Notes: generated by a model from the sequence alone, not told the origin. A stretch of DNA of 64,000 nt from Clostridiaceae bacterium (GCA_902362725.1 CABIXM010000001.1:119215-183214), one strand, 5' to 3'. Counted from the first letter of the stretch, positions 26,091 through 33,131 are shown. Numbers and translations: made by a program.

Positions 26091-27053
26091 ATGCAGAATT
26101 CAACAAATATGCGGATACTGGAATTACTCCGGTTTCTCTATGAGCGGACCGATGAAAACCATCCCGCCACAGTATCTGACATCATTGCCCATCTGAATGG
26201 AAAAGGAATTCAGGCAGTGCGGCAGACTGTTTACGCAGATACCAATGCGCTGATCGATGCGGGGATTGATATTGTGGTGGTTAAGAGTACCCAAAACCAA
26301 TATTTTATGGGAAACCGCCTGTTTGAGTATCCAGAACTGAAAATGCTGACAGACGCAGTAGCATCCTCGAAGATCATTTCTGCCAAGAAGTCTGAGGAGC
26401 TGGTGCAGAAATTATGCCGTCTGACCAGTCTACATCAGGCAAAGCAGCTTCAAAAATTTGCTGCTTTATCCAGCCGTGTCAAACCGCATAATGAAAAGGT
26501 TTACTACATCATTGACAATATCCAAACAGCGATTGGAAACCATCAGCAAATTCGGTTCCAATACTATGAATATACTCAAGAAAAAAAGAAAATCTTAAAG
26601 CATGATGGATATTATTATGTCGTAAATCCTTATGCGCTTGAATGGAAAAATGACCATTACTATTTGATTGGATTTTCTCTGAAGCATCAGAAAATTGCTC
26701 ACTTCCGTGTAGATCGGCTAACAAGTGTAGAAAATCTGGAAACTTACTTTATGCCGATAGAGGGATTTGATGTAGCCTCCTATACAAATAAAATGGTTGA
26801 TATGTTTACATCGGAGTCATCGAAGGAAGTAACCCTTCTATGTGAAAACGAATTGATGAGAGTAATCATAGATCATTATGGAGAAGATGCTGCTGTTGAT
26901 AGGTATGATGATACACACTTCACAGCCAAAATTGAAGTGAACCCCAGTGGAACTTTTTATGGCTGGATATTCAAATTCAAAGGGAAAATAAAAATTCTCT
27001 CTCCCAAAGAGTGCATTACGGAAATGCAGCAAATCGCTCAGGAATTTATATAG
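26091..27053 (+). CDS. WYL-domain HTH transcriptional regulator
   Basis: 320 residues. The N-terminal winged helix (ILELLRFLYERTDENHPATVSDIIAHL, IQAVRQTVYADTNALIDAGIDI) is followed by a WYL domain near residues 145-215 (IRFQYYEYTQEKKK, YVVNPYALEWKNDHYYLIGF, FRVDRLTSV) and a C-terminal WCX-like domain. WYL proteins sense nucleic acids or nucleotide ligands and often control defence islands. It begins 28 bp after the island and is AT-rich compared with it. It could regulate the island or the integrase side; neither is proven. Confidence 0.9.
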   Translation: MQNSTNMRILELLRFLYERTDENHPATVSDIIAHLNGKGIQAVRQTVYADTNALIDAGIDIVVVKSTQNQYFMGNRLFEYPELKMLTDAVASSKIISAKKSEELVQKLCRLTSLHQAKQLQKFAALSSRVKPHNEKVYYIIDNIQTAIGNHQQIRFQYYEYTQEKKKILKHDGYYYVVNPYALEWKNDHYYLIGFSLKHQKIAHFRVDRLTSVENLETYFMPIEGFDVASYTNKMVDMFTSESSKEVTLLCENELMRVIIDHYGEDAAVDRYDDTHFTAKIEVNPSGTFYGWIFKFKGKIKILSPKECITEMQQIAQEFI

Positions 27054-27056
27054 CGC

Positions 27057-27092
27057 AAAAGAGGTGTTATTGATTTTTAACACCTCTTTTCA
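27057..27092 (+). terminator. Terminator after the WYL gene
   Basis: Perfect 13-bp arms aaaagaggtgtta (27057-27069) and taacacctctttt (27078-27090) end in a T-run directly after the WYL stop. It isolates the island transcript from the XRE/ImmA operon. Confidence 0.85.
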
Positions 27093-27108
27093 AATGAAAT
27101 TTTTATCC

Positions 27109-27137
27109 TTGAAGTGAACAGATGTTCGATATACAAT
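27109..27137 (+). promoter_or_regulatory. Promoter of the XRE/ImmA operon
   Basis: TTGAAG (27109-27114) and TACAAT (27132-27137) are separated by 17 bp. A TGTTCG half-site (27123-27128) lies inside the spacer and a full operator follows just downstream. Confidence 0.6.
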
Positions 27138-27147
27138 ATAAGCAAGA

Positions 27148-27167
27148 TGTTCGCAGTTCGTCGAACA
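27148..27167. promoter_or_regulatory. Candidate operator of the XRE/ImmA regulator
   Basis: TGTTCG (27148-27153) and CGAACA (27162-27167) form a 6-8-6 inverted repeat of 20 bp near the expected transcription start. The same half-sites and overall length recur at 28250-28269. Confidence 0.65.
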
Positions 27168-27184
27168 AATGAGAGGTGAATGCT

Positions 27185-27553
27185 GTGGGCAATATAACTT
27201 TTGGATCATTTATAGCCGAGAAACGCAAGGCGCACAAATTCAATTTACGCGATACAGCCAAGCATTTGAATATTGCTTACGGTTATCTGTGTGATATTGA
27301 GCAAAGCCGCCGTCCTGCACCCAATGGAGATTTTGTGGAACGCATCTCTGCCTTTCTGAATTTGGATAAATCAGAACATGAGTTGCTTTTGGATCTGGCT
27401 GCAAAATCACGCAATACAGTATCTGCTGATTTGCCAGACTATATCATGGAAAAAGATATTGTTCGGGCAGCCTTGCGTGTGGCAAAAGAAGTAGATGCTA
27501 CCGATGAAGAATGGCAGACATTTATGAAAATGCTAAAGGAGCGTAAACGATAG
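27185..27553 (+). CDS. XRE-family repressor paired with ImmA/IrrE peptidase
   Basis: 122 residues using GTG 27185, which is well spaced from GAGAGGTG (27171-27178). The HTH spans about residues 10-65 (LRDTAKHLNIAYGYLCDIEQSRR). Its C-terminal tail may be the peptidase target. In ICEBs1-type systems an ImmR-like repressor is cleaved by an ImmA-like metallopeptidase after DNA damage to release the element. The immediate downstream gene encodes such a peptidase, so the same logic is proposed. Confidence 0.85.
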   Translation: MGNITFGSFIAEKRKAHKFNLRDTAKHLNIAYGYLCDIEQSRRPAPNGDFVERISAFLNLDKSEHELLLDLAAKSRNTVSADLPDYIMEKDIVRAALRVAKEVDATDEEWQTFMKMLKERKR

Positions 27554-27564
27554 GGGGGAGAGCT

Positions 27565-28179
27565 TTGTCAATTCCACAAATCCGTACAGAAGCAATCGAG
27601 GCAGTAGGGCGAAAAATCCTGATGGAATATGATCCCTCTCTGCTATCCGGGCAACCATGTCCTGTGCCAATCGAAACCATTATCGAGACAAAGTTTGATC
27701 TAATCCTGGAGTTTCATACACTAAGAAAAAACCCCAAGATATTAGGGGAAACAATTTTCGATGACGGTGCTGTTGTCTTATATGACCAGATACAGAGACA
27801 GTATCGAATGATTGCAGTAAGAGCCGGTACAATCTTAATTGATGAACGGCTTTGTGATCCGTCAAAATTAGGGCGGCTCCGTTTTACCTGTGCCCATGAG
27901 CTGGCTCATTGGGTACTACATAAGAAGTTGTACTCTGGTACTGGAGATGTTGCTGCTTATAACGGAAATGTTTCTTCCGACGAAAGTCATGGCATAATTG
28001 AGCGTCAGGCGGATACTCTGGCTTCTGCTCTGCTGATGCCTTTACCGCAGATCAAAAAATGTTTTTACCGGCTTAAAATAGGCCGGACAGATGAACAGCT
28101 CATTGCTGAAATGGCAAATATTTTTGAGGTTTCCAAGCAAGCAATGCAGATTCGTCTAAAATCCAGAAACCTGATATAA
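27565..28179 (+). CDS. ImmA/IrrE-family metallopeptidase
   Basis: 204 residues from TTG 27565 behind AGGGGGGAG. The zinc-protease motif CAHELAHWVLH (HExxH) is near residues 110-120, and the third ligand is probably in ERQADTLASALLMP near residue 148. Family members cleave paired XRE repressors. The gene follows the XRE repressor by 11 bp. It lacks a membrane anchor, as ImmA does. Confidence 0.9.
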   Translation: MSIPQIRTEAIEAVGRKILMEYDPSLLSGQPCPVPIETIIETKFDLILEFHTLRKNPKILGETIFDDGAVVLYDQIQRQYRMIAVRAGTILIDERLCDPSKLGRLRFTCAHELAHWVLHKKLYSGTGDVAAYNGNVSSDESHGIIERQADTLASALLMPLPQIKKCFYRLKIGRTDEQLIAEMANIFEVSKQAMQIRLKSRNLI

Positions 28180-28249
28180 CCAAATGGGGGAATAGAGAGA
28201 GGCACTGCCCTCTCTCACGCTCCTCTGCTATGCTATTTTGTACCTAATA

Positions 28250-28269
28250 TGTTCGCAATATTGCGAACA
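28250..28269. promoter_or_regulatory. Perfect 20-bp palindromic operator
   Basis: TGTTCGCAAT (28250-28259) and ATTGCGAACA (28260-28269) form an uninterrupted perfect palindrome overlapping a TAATAT box (28245-28250) and ending at the RBS of the next gene. The outer half-sites equal those at 27148-27167, so one regulator should control both. Confidence 0.7.
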
Positions 28270-28283
28270 AGGAGGGATGTTCT

Positions 28284-28820
28284 ATGAGAAAAGAAAGCAC
28301 AACAATCCAAAAATGTAACAGCAGGCTAACAGCTTTGGGGCTTAACAGCGACGCTGCGTTTCATAGAAGTAAGCTGATTCTAAAGATTTACCGTGATGTA
28401 GTCTGGGTTCTGAGTGAACGGGCAGAAGAATTACAAGAAACTGCTTGGATTATGGGAGAACAAGATATAGAGTCTGGCCTCTGCTATCTTGAAAATTTTG
28501 CACCAGATATTGAACTGCAAGCCTTTGAAGAAAAAGTTTGCTGCCTTGTTCAAAATCAAATGCTGGTCAATATTATTGACCGTGCACTCCTTCGTCTGAA
28601 ACGGTATCCGGATCGAGGAGAACTTTACTATGAAATTTTGACTAAGCAATTTATCTATCGGTTCAACAGTACAGAGAAAGAATTGCTGGAAGAACTAAAT
28701 ATAGAGCGCAGTGTCTTTTATGACCGAAAACGAGAAGCCATCTATTTATTTTCTGTTTGCTTGTTTGGATATTCTATTCCAGAAGTCCTGGAGGAGCTGC
28801 CCCGACTAAATCCCGACTAA
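28284..28820 (+). CDS. HTH regulator of the element, ArpU/sigma-region-4-like
   Basis: 178 residues. The C-terminal part has LYYEILTKQFIYRFNSTEKELLEELNIERSVFYDRKREAIYLFSVCLFG, a helix-turn-helix of the kind seen in ArpU-like and sigma-region-4-like phage regulators. RBS AAGGAGGG precedes ATG 28284. A perfect palindrome lies over its promoter, so it is probably repressed by the XRE/ImmA repressor and switched on when the element is induced. Its last codons run into a short tandem repeat. Confidence 0.65.
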   Translation: MRKESTTIQKCNSRLTALGLNSDAAFHRSKLILKIYRDVVWVLSERAEELQETAWIMGEQDIESGLCYLENFAPDIELQAFEEKVCCLVQNQMLVNIIDRALLRLKRYPDRGELYYEILTKQFIYRFNSTEKELLEELNIERSVFYDRKREAIYLFSVCLFGYSIPEVLEELPRLNPD

Positions 28821-28853
28821 ATCCCGACAAATCCCCGACCTAATCCCTACTCC
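28800..28853 (+). repeat. Degenerate 11-bp tandem repeat
   Basis: About five units of the form cccgactaaat occur from 28800 to 28850, with the third and later ones diverged. They overlap the last codons and stop of the preceding gene and precede an extended -10 promoter-like TGCTATACT near 28868-28876. Iterated sites like this are often protein-binding. Confidence 0.55.
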
Positions 28854-28925
28854 CTTCCGACTTCCGACCTGCTATACTTGTTATAGTGGCAGGAATGCGC
28901 TAAATTGAATACATTTCTACATAAG

Positions 28926-28949
28926 GCCCGGCATTAACCGGGCTTTTTT
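28926..28949 (+). terminator. Terminator/attenuator in the leader of the sigma-like gene
   Basis: gcccgg (28926-28931) and ccgggc (28938-28943) with a 6-nt loop are followed by six Ts. It lies upstream of the sigma-like gene and downstream of a promoter-like TATACT, so it could attenuate that transcript. Confidence 0.7.
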
Positions 28950-29036
28950 CATTCCTGCTGCAATATGGCGGCAGGAACATGGCTGGAGGTGAAAACACTT
29001 CCGGCCTTTTTCTTTGCCCGGTATTAGGAGGCCGGT

Positions 29037-29072
29037 ATGCGCTGGGAGGCGTACATAGCAAAATATCCATGA
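29037..29072 (+). CDS. 11-codon mini-ORF with strong RBS
   Basis: ATG 29037 follows AGGAGG (29026-29031) at good spacing and encodes MRWEAYIAKYP. Its TGA overlaps the ATG of the next mini-ORF (ATGA). A leader-peptide role is inferred from size and position only. Confidence 0.4.
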   Translation: MRWEAYIAKYP

Positions 29073-29149
29073 CACCGTTCAAATTCGCTGACTACCAAGA
29101 ATTTGAACGGAGGAAAGGATATGACGAGAGTATTCATTTGGAAAAATAA
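29069..29149 (+). CDS. 26-codon mini-ORF overlapping the sigma-like gene start
   Basis: ATG 29069 overlaps the previous stop by 4 bp. The product starts MTPFKFADYQEFERRKG. It ends at 29149, 29 bases inside the sigma-like gene in another frame. The chain of overlaps suggests translational coupling: ribosomes crossing it would melt the hairpin 29075-29085/29100-29110 that ends at the sigma-like gene's RBS. Confidence 0.4.
   Translation: MTPFKFADYQEFERRKGYDESIHLEK
29075..29110 (+). promoter_or_regulatory. Hairpin at the RBS of the sigma-like gene
   Basis: Perfect 11-bp arms ccgttcaaatt (29075-29085) and aatttgaacgg (29100-29110) enclose 14 nt. The 3' arm ends with the first G residues of the GGAGGAAAGG RBS, so pairing may limit initiation. 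Confidence 0.55.
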
Positions 29150-29669
29150 CAGCCCACAGGAATGGGAGGAAATCAGTTTTTCAGCGTTCAGTAAGGCACG
29201 CCGCAATGGTTGCTTTACTGGGCGCTTTTTTGTTGAAACAGTCAAAATGTTCCGTGATGAAGATGACCGCATTATCATGGAATGTTCTCGCAAAGATTTT
29301 GAAAAATACCAACAGGAGGACCGCCACAGCCGCTATCTCCAGGAACATGAGAAAAGTCGCTCTATATTCCCGGCTTCTCATGTGGGAGATCGTGACGGCA
29401 CAGAGGAAGGTTATCAGGATACAGATTTGTTTGTGGATGAATCTGTTGATACTGCGGAACAAGCTATTCAGAATTTACTTCTTGAGGATTTACACCAAGC
29501 TCTATTGAAACTGAGTCCAGCAGAACGAGATTTTATATTGTCCTATTATGAAATGAAAATACCAAATGCAACTTGTTTAGCCCAACGATATGGTATTACT
29601 CGGCAAGCCGCAGATAAGCGATTGAAAAAAATTGAAGAAAAAATAAAAAAGTTGGTTGCGATTTTCTAA
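29121..29669 (+). CDS. Sigma-70-region-4-like factor of the element
   Basis: 182 residues from ATG 29121. The C-terminal block LLEDLHQALLKLSPAERDFILSYYEMKIPNATCLAQRYGITRQAADKRLKKIEEKIKKL is a typical sigma region 4 helix-turn-helix. A region 2 is not evident; the N-terminus (TRVFIWKNNSPQEWEEISF) is characteristic of such element-borne proteins. It probably redirects RNA polymerase to transfer or excision genes. The RBS GGAGGAAAGG abuts a hairpin and overlapping mini-ORFs. Confidence 0.75.
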   Translation: MTRVFIWKNNSPQEWEEISFSAFSKARRNGCFTGRFFVETVKMFRDEDDRIIMECSRKDFEKYQQEDRHSRYLQEHEKSRSIFPASHVGDRDGTEEGYQDTDLFVDESVDTAEQAIQNLLLEDLHQALLKLSPAERDFILSYYEMKIPNATCLAQRYGITRQAADKRLKKIEEKIKKLVAIF

Positions 29670-29682
29670 AAAAGTGGCAGTA

Positions 29683-29711
29683 GCAAGTGAGAGGGAAATC
29701 CTTTCACTTGC
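29683..29711 (+). terminator. Hairpin after the sigma-like gene
   Basis: Arms gcaagtga (29683-29690) and tcacttgc (29704-29711) pair perfectly, with further pairing inside the loop. There is no T-run, so termination would be weak; it may be part of a longer structured RNA. Confidence 0.45.
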
Positions 29712-30087
29712 ACCTTGACAACCTCATATACGAATCATTAAGTTTGATCCTCTTTGGGCGTAATAGCCGCTACATCAGCGGTATATTTTCTGAGAGCTGC
29801 CACTCGCATAACAGGCCAACCCATTTTTGCTGTATAGATGAGTTTTCGGTTTATCAGAAATATATCAGGCTGGAATACATCGGATGGCATCCGGTCATGG
29901 CATAACAAGGAGGAAAGCTCTCTTACAGCCATAGTCCGAGCGTGATAATAACCGTCGCAGGCCATGGGTAAGACCAAACGAAGTGGAGGTGAAACTCCTG
30001 AGAAGCAGGCCAGCCACCTGCGGCTTAATGATTACCCAAATCCCTGGGGTGTCGTGGACAAGTAAGGGATAAAACAGGCGCTAAATT
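29712..30087 (+). ncRNA. Candidate structured RNA upstream of the MazF gene
   Basis: No coding gene is convincing here. TTGACA at 29715-29720 could start transcription. From about 29940 several complementary segments appear: gggtaa (29966-29971) with ttaccc (30032-30037), ggag (29985-29988) with ctcc (29995-29998), and gcagg (30005-30009) with cctgc (30017-30021), nested inside the first. A 13-mer gcgctaaattgaa at 30078-30090 repeats one at 28897-28909. The nested layout suggests an RNA with a multi-branch core. It matches no ncRNA family that I can name. Confidence 0.4.
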
Positions 30088-30120
30088 GAAGGAGACTCTG
30101 TAATTTGCAGAGCCTCCTTC
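30088..30120 (+). terminator. Hairpin before the MazF gene
   Basis: gaaggag (30088-30094) with ctccttc (30114-30120), extended by ctctg (30096-30100) with cagag (30108-30112). It probably ends the upstream RNA, although no long T-run follows. Confidence 0.55.
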
Positions 30121-30156
30121 TTACATAATCAAATCTCAAAACATAGGAGGATGAAC

Positions 30157-30537
30157 ATGAAAGAAGATTGGATTTATAAGCGTGGGGATTTATATTATGC
30201 CAATTTGAACCCTTATTTTGGATCAGAGCAAGGCGGCACCCGTCCTGTCCTGGTTCTTCAAAACAATGTGGGGAATTTTTTCTGCCCCACTTTGATCGTA
30301 GCTCCACTCACCAGTAAATGGATTAAGAAAAAGGAGCTGCCCACACACTATGCACTGGAGAGCGTTCCAGAGCTTGGACTGAAATCTGTTGTTCTGCTGG
30401 AGCAAATTAAAACGATTGATAAAAGGCGTGTTTTATCGTACATTGGGCGCGTATCTCGCGAAGAAATGAGAGCGATTGATGATGCTCTGCAAGTTAGTTT
30501 AGATATTCATATTCCGGAGGAAATGGAGGCTCCGTAA
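30157..30537 (+). CDS. PemK/MazF-family toxin
   Basis: 126 residues from ATG 30157; the alternative ATG at 30151 abuts the RBS (AGGAGG 30145-30150). The MazF signature is clear: YKRGDLYYANLNPYFGSEQGGTRPVLVLQNN at the start (RGDxxxxxL..GSEQGGxRP), FFCPTLIVAPLTSK, and VVLLEQIKTIDKRRV. Such proteins are sequence-specific endoribonucleases. No MazE-like antitoxin gene is adjacent: upstream is a non-coding region and downstream an excisionase-type protein. It may be neutralised by an unrecognised partner or RNA. Confidence 0.9.
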   Translation: MKEDWIYKRGDLYYANLNPYFGSEQGGTRPVLVLQNNVGNFFCPTLIVAPLTSKWIKKKELPTHYALESVPELGLKSVVLLEQIKTIDKRRVLSYIGRVSREEMRAIDDALQVSLDIHIPEEMEAP

Positions 30538-30567
30538 GGCCACTTACCGGATAAAGGAGGCGTTTTT

Positions 30568-30795
30568 ATGTTTGAAGCAAGAATTGCGGAATTGAACCGC
30601 TTTAATGAACAAAATCCTGTCAGCTATGACAAAAGAACCTATACGGTCGATGAGATTCAGGACATTCTGGGTATCAGTCGTCCCACAGCATATAATCTGG
30701 TAAAACAGGGTGTATTCCACAGCGTCAGAGTCGGCGGTCATATCCGCATTTCCAAAAAGAGCTTTGATGACTGGCTGGATCACGCAGATGAATGA
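30568..30795 (+). CDS. Excisionase-family HTH protein
   Basis: 75 residues with one helix-turn-helix (YTVDEIQDILGISRPTAYNLVKQGVFHSVRVGGHIRISKKSFDDWL). This is the MerR/AlpA-like excisionase fold. RBS AAAGGAGG precedes ATG 30568. It probably helps direct the integrase to excision or acts as a small regulator of the downstream genes. Confidence 0.85.
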   Translation: MFEARIAELNRFNEQNPVSYDKRTYTVDEIQDILGISRPTAYNLVKQGVFHSVRVGGHIRISKKSFDDWLDHADE

Positions 30796-30899
30796 TTTGT
30801 CAAGGATGCCGATCTCCAAATCGACATCCTTAACTTTTTTTCTGCTTTCTCTTACAATGAGGCCATAGCAAGAAAAACTTTATAGAGGAGGCAAAAGCC

Positions 30900-31337
30900 A
30901 TGCAAAAACAAAGAGTAAAGACCAGTATGTCTGTACCAGAGATGGGCAAAATGCTTGGGCTTGGTAAAGTAGAATCCTACTGGTTGGTTAAAAAGAACTA
31001 TTTCAAAACAATTCAAGTGGCCGGACGAATGAGAGTTATGCTGGATAGCTTTGAAGATTGGTATGCCGGCCAGTTCCACTATAAAAAAGTGGATGGTACA
31101 CCGCCCGGAGAGAAATGGAGGCATACTACGATGTCAGTTCCGGAAATGGCGGATCTTTTGGGGCTGAAATCTGGCACAGCTTATGACCTTGTTAAAAGGG
31201 GCTATTTTGAGACGACCTTGGTTGATCGAAGAATTCGTATCATTACCAGCAGTTTTGAAGCCTGGTATCAAAAGCAAACTCATTATGTGAAAATCTCAGA
31301 AAGGAGCAATGAAAATGGCATCTATCGTGAAGCGTAA
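30900..31337 (+). CDS. Tandem double-HTH excisionase-like protein
   Basis: 145 residues made of two homologous halves. The first has SVPEMGKMLGLGKVESYWLVKKNYFKTI and SFEDWYAGQFHYKK (about residues 10-64); the second has SVPEMADLLGLKSGTAYDLVKRGYFETT and SFEAWYQKQTHYVK (about residues 78-132). Each half is a MerR-like excisionase domain. RBS AGAGGAGG precedes ATG 30900. It overlaps the integrase start by 23 bp, so production is coupled. A covalent dimer may bind two adjacent sites. Confidence 0.8.
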   Translation: MQKQRVKTSMSVPEMGKMLGLGKVESYWLVKKNYFKTIQVAGRMRVMLDSFEDWYAGQFHYKKVDGTPPGEKWRHTTMSVPEMADLLGLKSGTAYDLVKRGYFETTLVDRRIRIITSSFEAWYQKQTHYVKISERSNENGIYREA

Positions 31338-32706
31338 AAGCAAATATTCTGTGGTGTATGATTACACAGATGAAAACGGAAAACGCAGACAGCGTTGGGA
31401 AACCTTCAGCACAAATGCAGAAGCAAAAAAACGAAAAAAGCAAATTGAGTATGAGCAGGACTCTGGAACCTTCTTTATTCCTACGGCAAAGACCCTGAAC
31501 GATCTGCTCGATGAATATATGTCCATCTATGGTGTAAATACCTGGGCAATGTCAACATATGAAAGCCGCCGTGGTCTGGCGAGAAACTACATAACTCCTA
31601 TTATCGGAGATATGTTACTATCCGACATCACTCCAAGGATGATGGATAAGTATTACCGTGATCTGCTCTCTGTGAAAACGGTAAGCGTCAACAACCGCAA
31701 ACCCACAAGCGAATATCTGACCCCGCATACAGTAAGAGAAATTCACAAGCTACTTCGCAGTGCCTTTAATCAGGCGGTGCGTTGGGAACTAATCAGCCGT
31801 AACCCTGTCCTGAATGCGACACTTCCCAAAGAAGAACATAAAGAACGGGATATATGGACTGCCGAAACGCTGAGCAAGGCTATGGAAGTCTGTGATGATC
31901 CTATCCTCTCCCTTGCCTTAAATCTGGCGTTCTCCTGCTCTTTACGCATTGGTGAAATGCTGGGCCTTACCTGGGACTGCATTGATATTGCACCACAGAG
32001 CATAGAAAATGGTTCAGCTTATATATTCGTCAACAAAGAGCTGCAACGGGTTACACGAGGTGCATTGGACGATTTGAGCGACAAAGGTGTTATTAAGAAG
32101 TTTCCACCTTGCATAGCCAGTACCCATACTGCTCTGGTCCTGAAAGAGCCTAAAACCAAAACCAGTATTCGCCGCGTGTACCTGCCGAAAACAGTTGCCT
32201 ATATGCTGGTAGAGAGAAAAAAAGAAATTGATGAGCTGATGGATCTGTTTGGAGATGAATACATCGACAATAACCTGGTCTTTTGCTCCAGCAATGGCCG
32301 TCCGATGGAAAGCCAGGTGATTAACCGTGCTTTCAATAAACTTATCAAAGAAAACGGACTGCCTCATGTTGTATTCCATTCTCTCCGTCACTCCAGTATC
32401 ACCTACAAGCTGAAACTCAATGGTGGCGATATGAAATCCGTCCAGGGCGACTCTGGTCATGCTCAGGTAAAAATGGTTGCAGATGTCTACTCTCACATCA
32501 TCGACGAGGATCGCTGCATAAACGCTCAGCGATTGGAGGAAGCATTTTACTCATCCAAGACCCCTGACCCTGTTGAAGATACAGAGCCTAAAACTGCGGA
32601 TACTGCCGTCACTGAAAGTGATGAAAGTGATGCAGCGAAGATACTGGAACTGCTTAAAAATCCCGAAACTGCCGCACTGCTCAAGCAGCTGGCAAAAGCT
32701 TTATAA
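31315..32706 (+). CDS. int: Tyrosine recombinase/integrase
   Basis: 463 residues from ATG 31315 (RBS AAAGGAG at 31300-31306); ATG 31309 is too close to it. An N-terminal AP2-like arm-binding domain (SIVKRKSKYSVVYDYTDENGKRR) and a SAM-like core domain precede the catalytic domain. Catalytic residues are visible: R in FSCSLRIGEMLGL (about 218), HxxR in FHSLRHSSITY, H in GDSGHAQVKM and Y in ADVYSHI. The C-terminal tail after the tyrosine is long and acidic. It lies next to the tRNA-Arg gene, the expected attachment target. Confidence 0.95.
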   Translation: MASIVKRKSKYSVVYDYTDENGKRRQRWETFSTNAEAKKRKKQIEYEQDSGTFFIPTAKTLNDLLDEYMSIYGVNTWAMSTYESRRGLARNYITPIIGDMLLSDITPRMMDKYYRDLLSVKTVSVNNRKPTSEYLTPHTVREIHKLLRSAFNQAVRWELISRNPVLNATLPKEEHKERDIWTAETLSKAMEVCDDPILSLALNLAFSCSLRIGEMLGLTWDCIDIAPQSIENGSAYIFVNKELQRVTRGALDDLSDKGVIKKFPPCIASTHTALVLKEPKTKTSIRRVYLPKTVAYMLVERKKEIDELMDLFGDEYIDNNLVFCSSNGRPMESQVINRAFNKLIKENGLPHVVFHSLRHSSITYKLKLNGGDMKSVQGDSGHAQVKMVADVYSHIIDEDRCINAQRLEEAFYSSKTPDPVEDTEPKTADTAVTESDESDAAKILELLKNPETAALLKQLAKAL

Positions 32707-32727
32707 AGTCCCTCCCTCAGAAGAACG

Positions 32728-32752
32728 CCTCTCACTTTGTGAGAGGTTTTCT
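32728..32752 (+). terminator. Terminator after the integrase
   Basis: Perfect 8-bp arms cctctcac (32728-32735) and gtgagagg (32739-32746) with a 3-nt loop are followed by four Ts. Confidence 0.85.
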
Positions 32753-32792
32753 TCGTTTGAACCACTTTGCACAGTGACCAAACACTTTTTTT

Positions 32793-32965
32793 GTTAGCAA
32801 GGTTCTGAAAGCATTTTTGAGCGATGTTAGCAAATTCGCGATTTTGTTTGCAACTTCCTCTAATTTCTGCTAACAAATGTTTGCAAGTTCCTTTGGTAAA
32901 AATCGAACCTCTGACTTACCGCCTTTCTTAGCAAAAGGCCAAATCTCGTTAGCAAATGTTAGCAA
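32793..32965. repeat. Cluster of GTTAGCAA sites, candidate integrase arm sites
   Basis: GTTAGCAA occurs at 32793-32800, 32826-32833, 32948-32955 and 32958-32965, and a 7-bp inverted match TGCTAAC at 32868-32874. They fall between the integrase and the tRNA, where arm-type binding sites of tyrosine integrases normally lie. Nothing else is seen in 32753-33013. Confidence 0.55.
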
Positions 32966-33013
32966 ACCAAGGTTTTTTGCAAAAAAGCCACAAAAGCCGC
33001 AGAAATAAGAAAA

Positions 33014-33046
33014 GCCGAAAACCCTGATAAATCAAAGGTTTTCGGC
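33014..33046 (-). terminator. Terminator of tRNA-Arg
   Basis: Perfect 10-bp arms gccgaaaacc (33014-33023) and ggttttcggc (33037-33046). Read on the minus strand it lies 8 bp past the tRNA CCA end and is followed by a T-rich tract. Confidence 0.75.
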
Positions 33047-33054
33047 GTGTTTGC

Positions 33055-33131
33055 TGGCGTCCCTGGCGGGATTCGAACCCACGGCCTTTCGCTTAGGAGG
33101 CGAACGCTCTATCCTGCTGAGCTACAGAGAC
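33055..33131 (-). tRNA. tRNA-Arg (anticodon CCT), integration target
   Basis: The minus strand folds as a full cloverleaf: acceptor GTCTCTG with CAGGGAC (one G-U), D-arm AGCTCAGCAGGATAGAGC, anticodon stem TTCGC/GCGAA with loop CTCCTAA, T-arm GGTTCGAATCC, then an encoded CCA (33055-33057). The anticodon is CCT. The 3' end faces the integrase, so the element ends at or inside this gene. Confidence 0.95.

Larger units (their letters stand above)
1..33054 (+). mobile_element. Integrase-proximal part of an integrative conjugative/mobilizable element at tRNA-Arg(CCT)
   Basis: The stretch carries mobC, a MobP-type relaxase, a giant helicase/methylase tail, excisionase-type proteins and a tyrosine integrase, and it ends at the 3' end of a tRNA-Arg gene, a classic integrase target. 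The left end lies outside the window, so the second attachment site cannot be seen. No type IV secretion genes are visible here, so conjugative versus merely mobilizable cannot be decided. Base composition is mosaic: the abiE, WYL, XRE/ImmA and integrase genes are visibly AT-rich, while the immunity island is GC-rich. The right boundary is placed at the tRNA 3' end by inference. Confidence 0.85.

Noticed and set aside
29738..29977. 79-codon minus-strand frame with FQPDIFLINRKL and MGWPVMRVAALRKY segments
   Set aside because: It looks protein-like but has no RBS and sits in the candidate RNA region; a decayed gene on the minus strand remains possible.
30157..30795. MazF with the following HTH protein as its antitoxin
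   Set aside because: The HTH protein is a clear excisionase-type domain with no MazE-like tail, and antitoxins normally precede the toxin.
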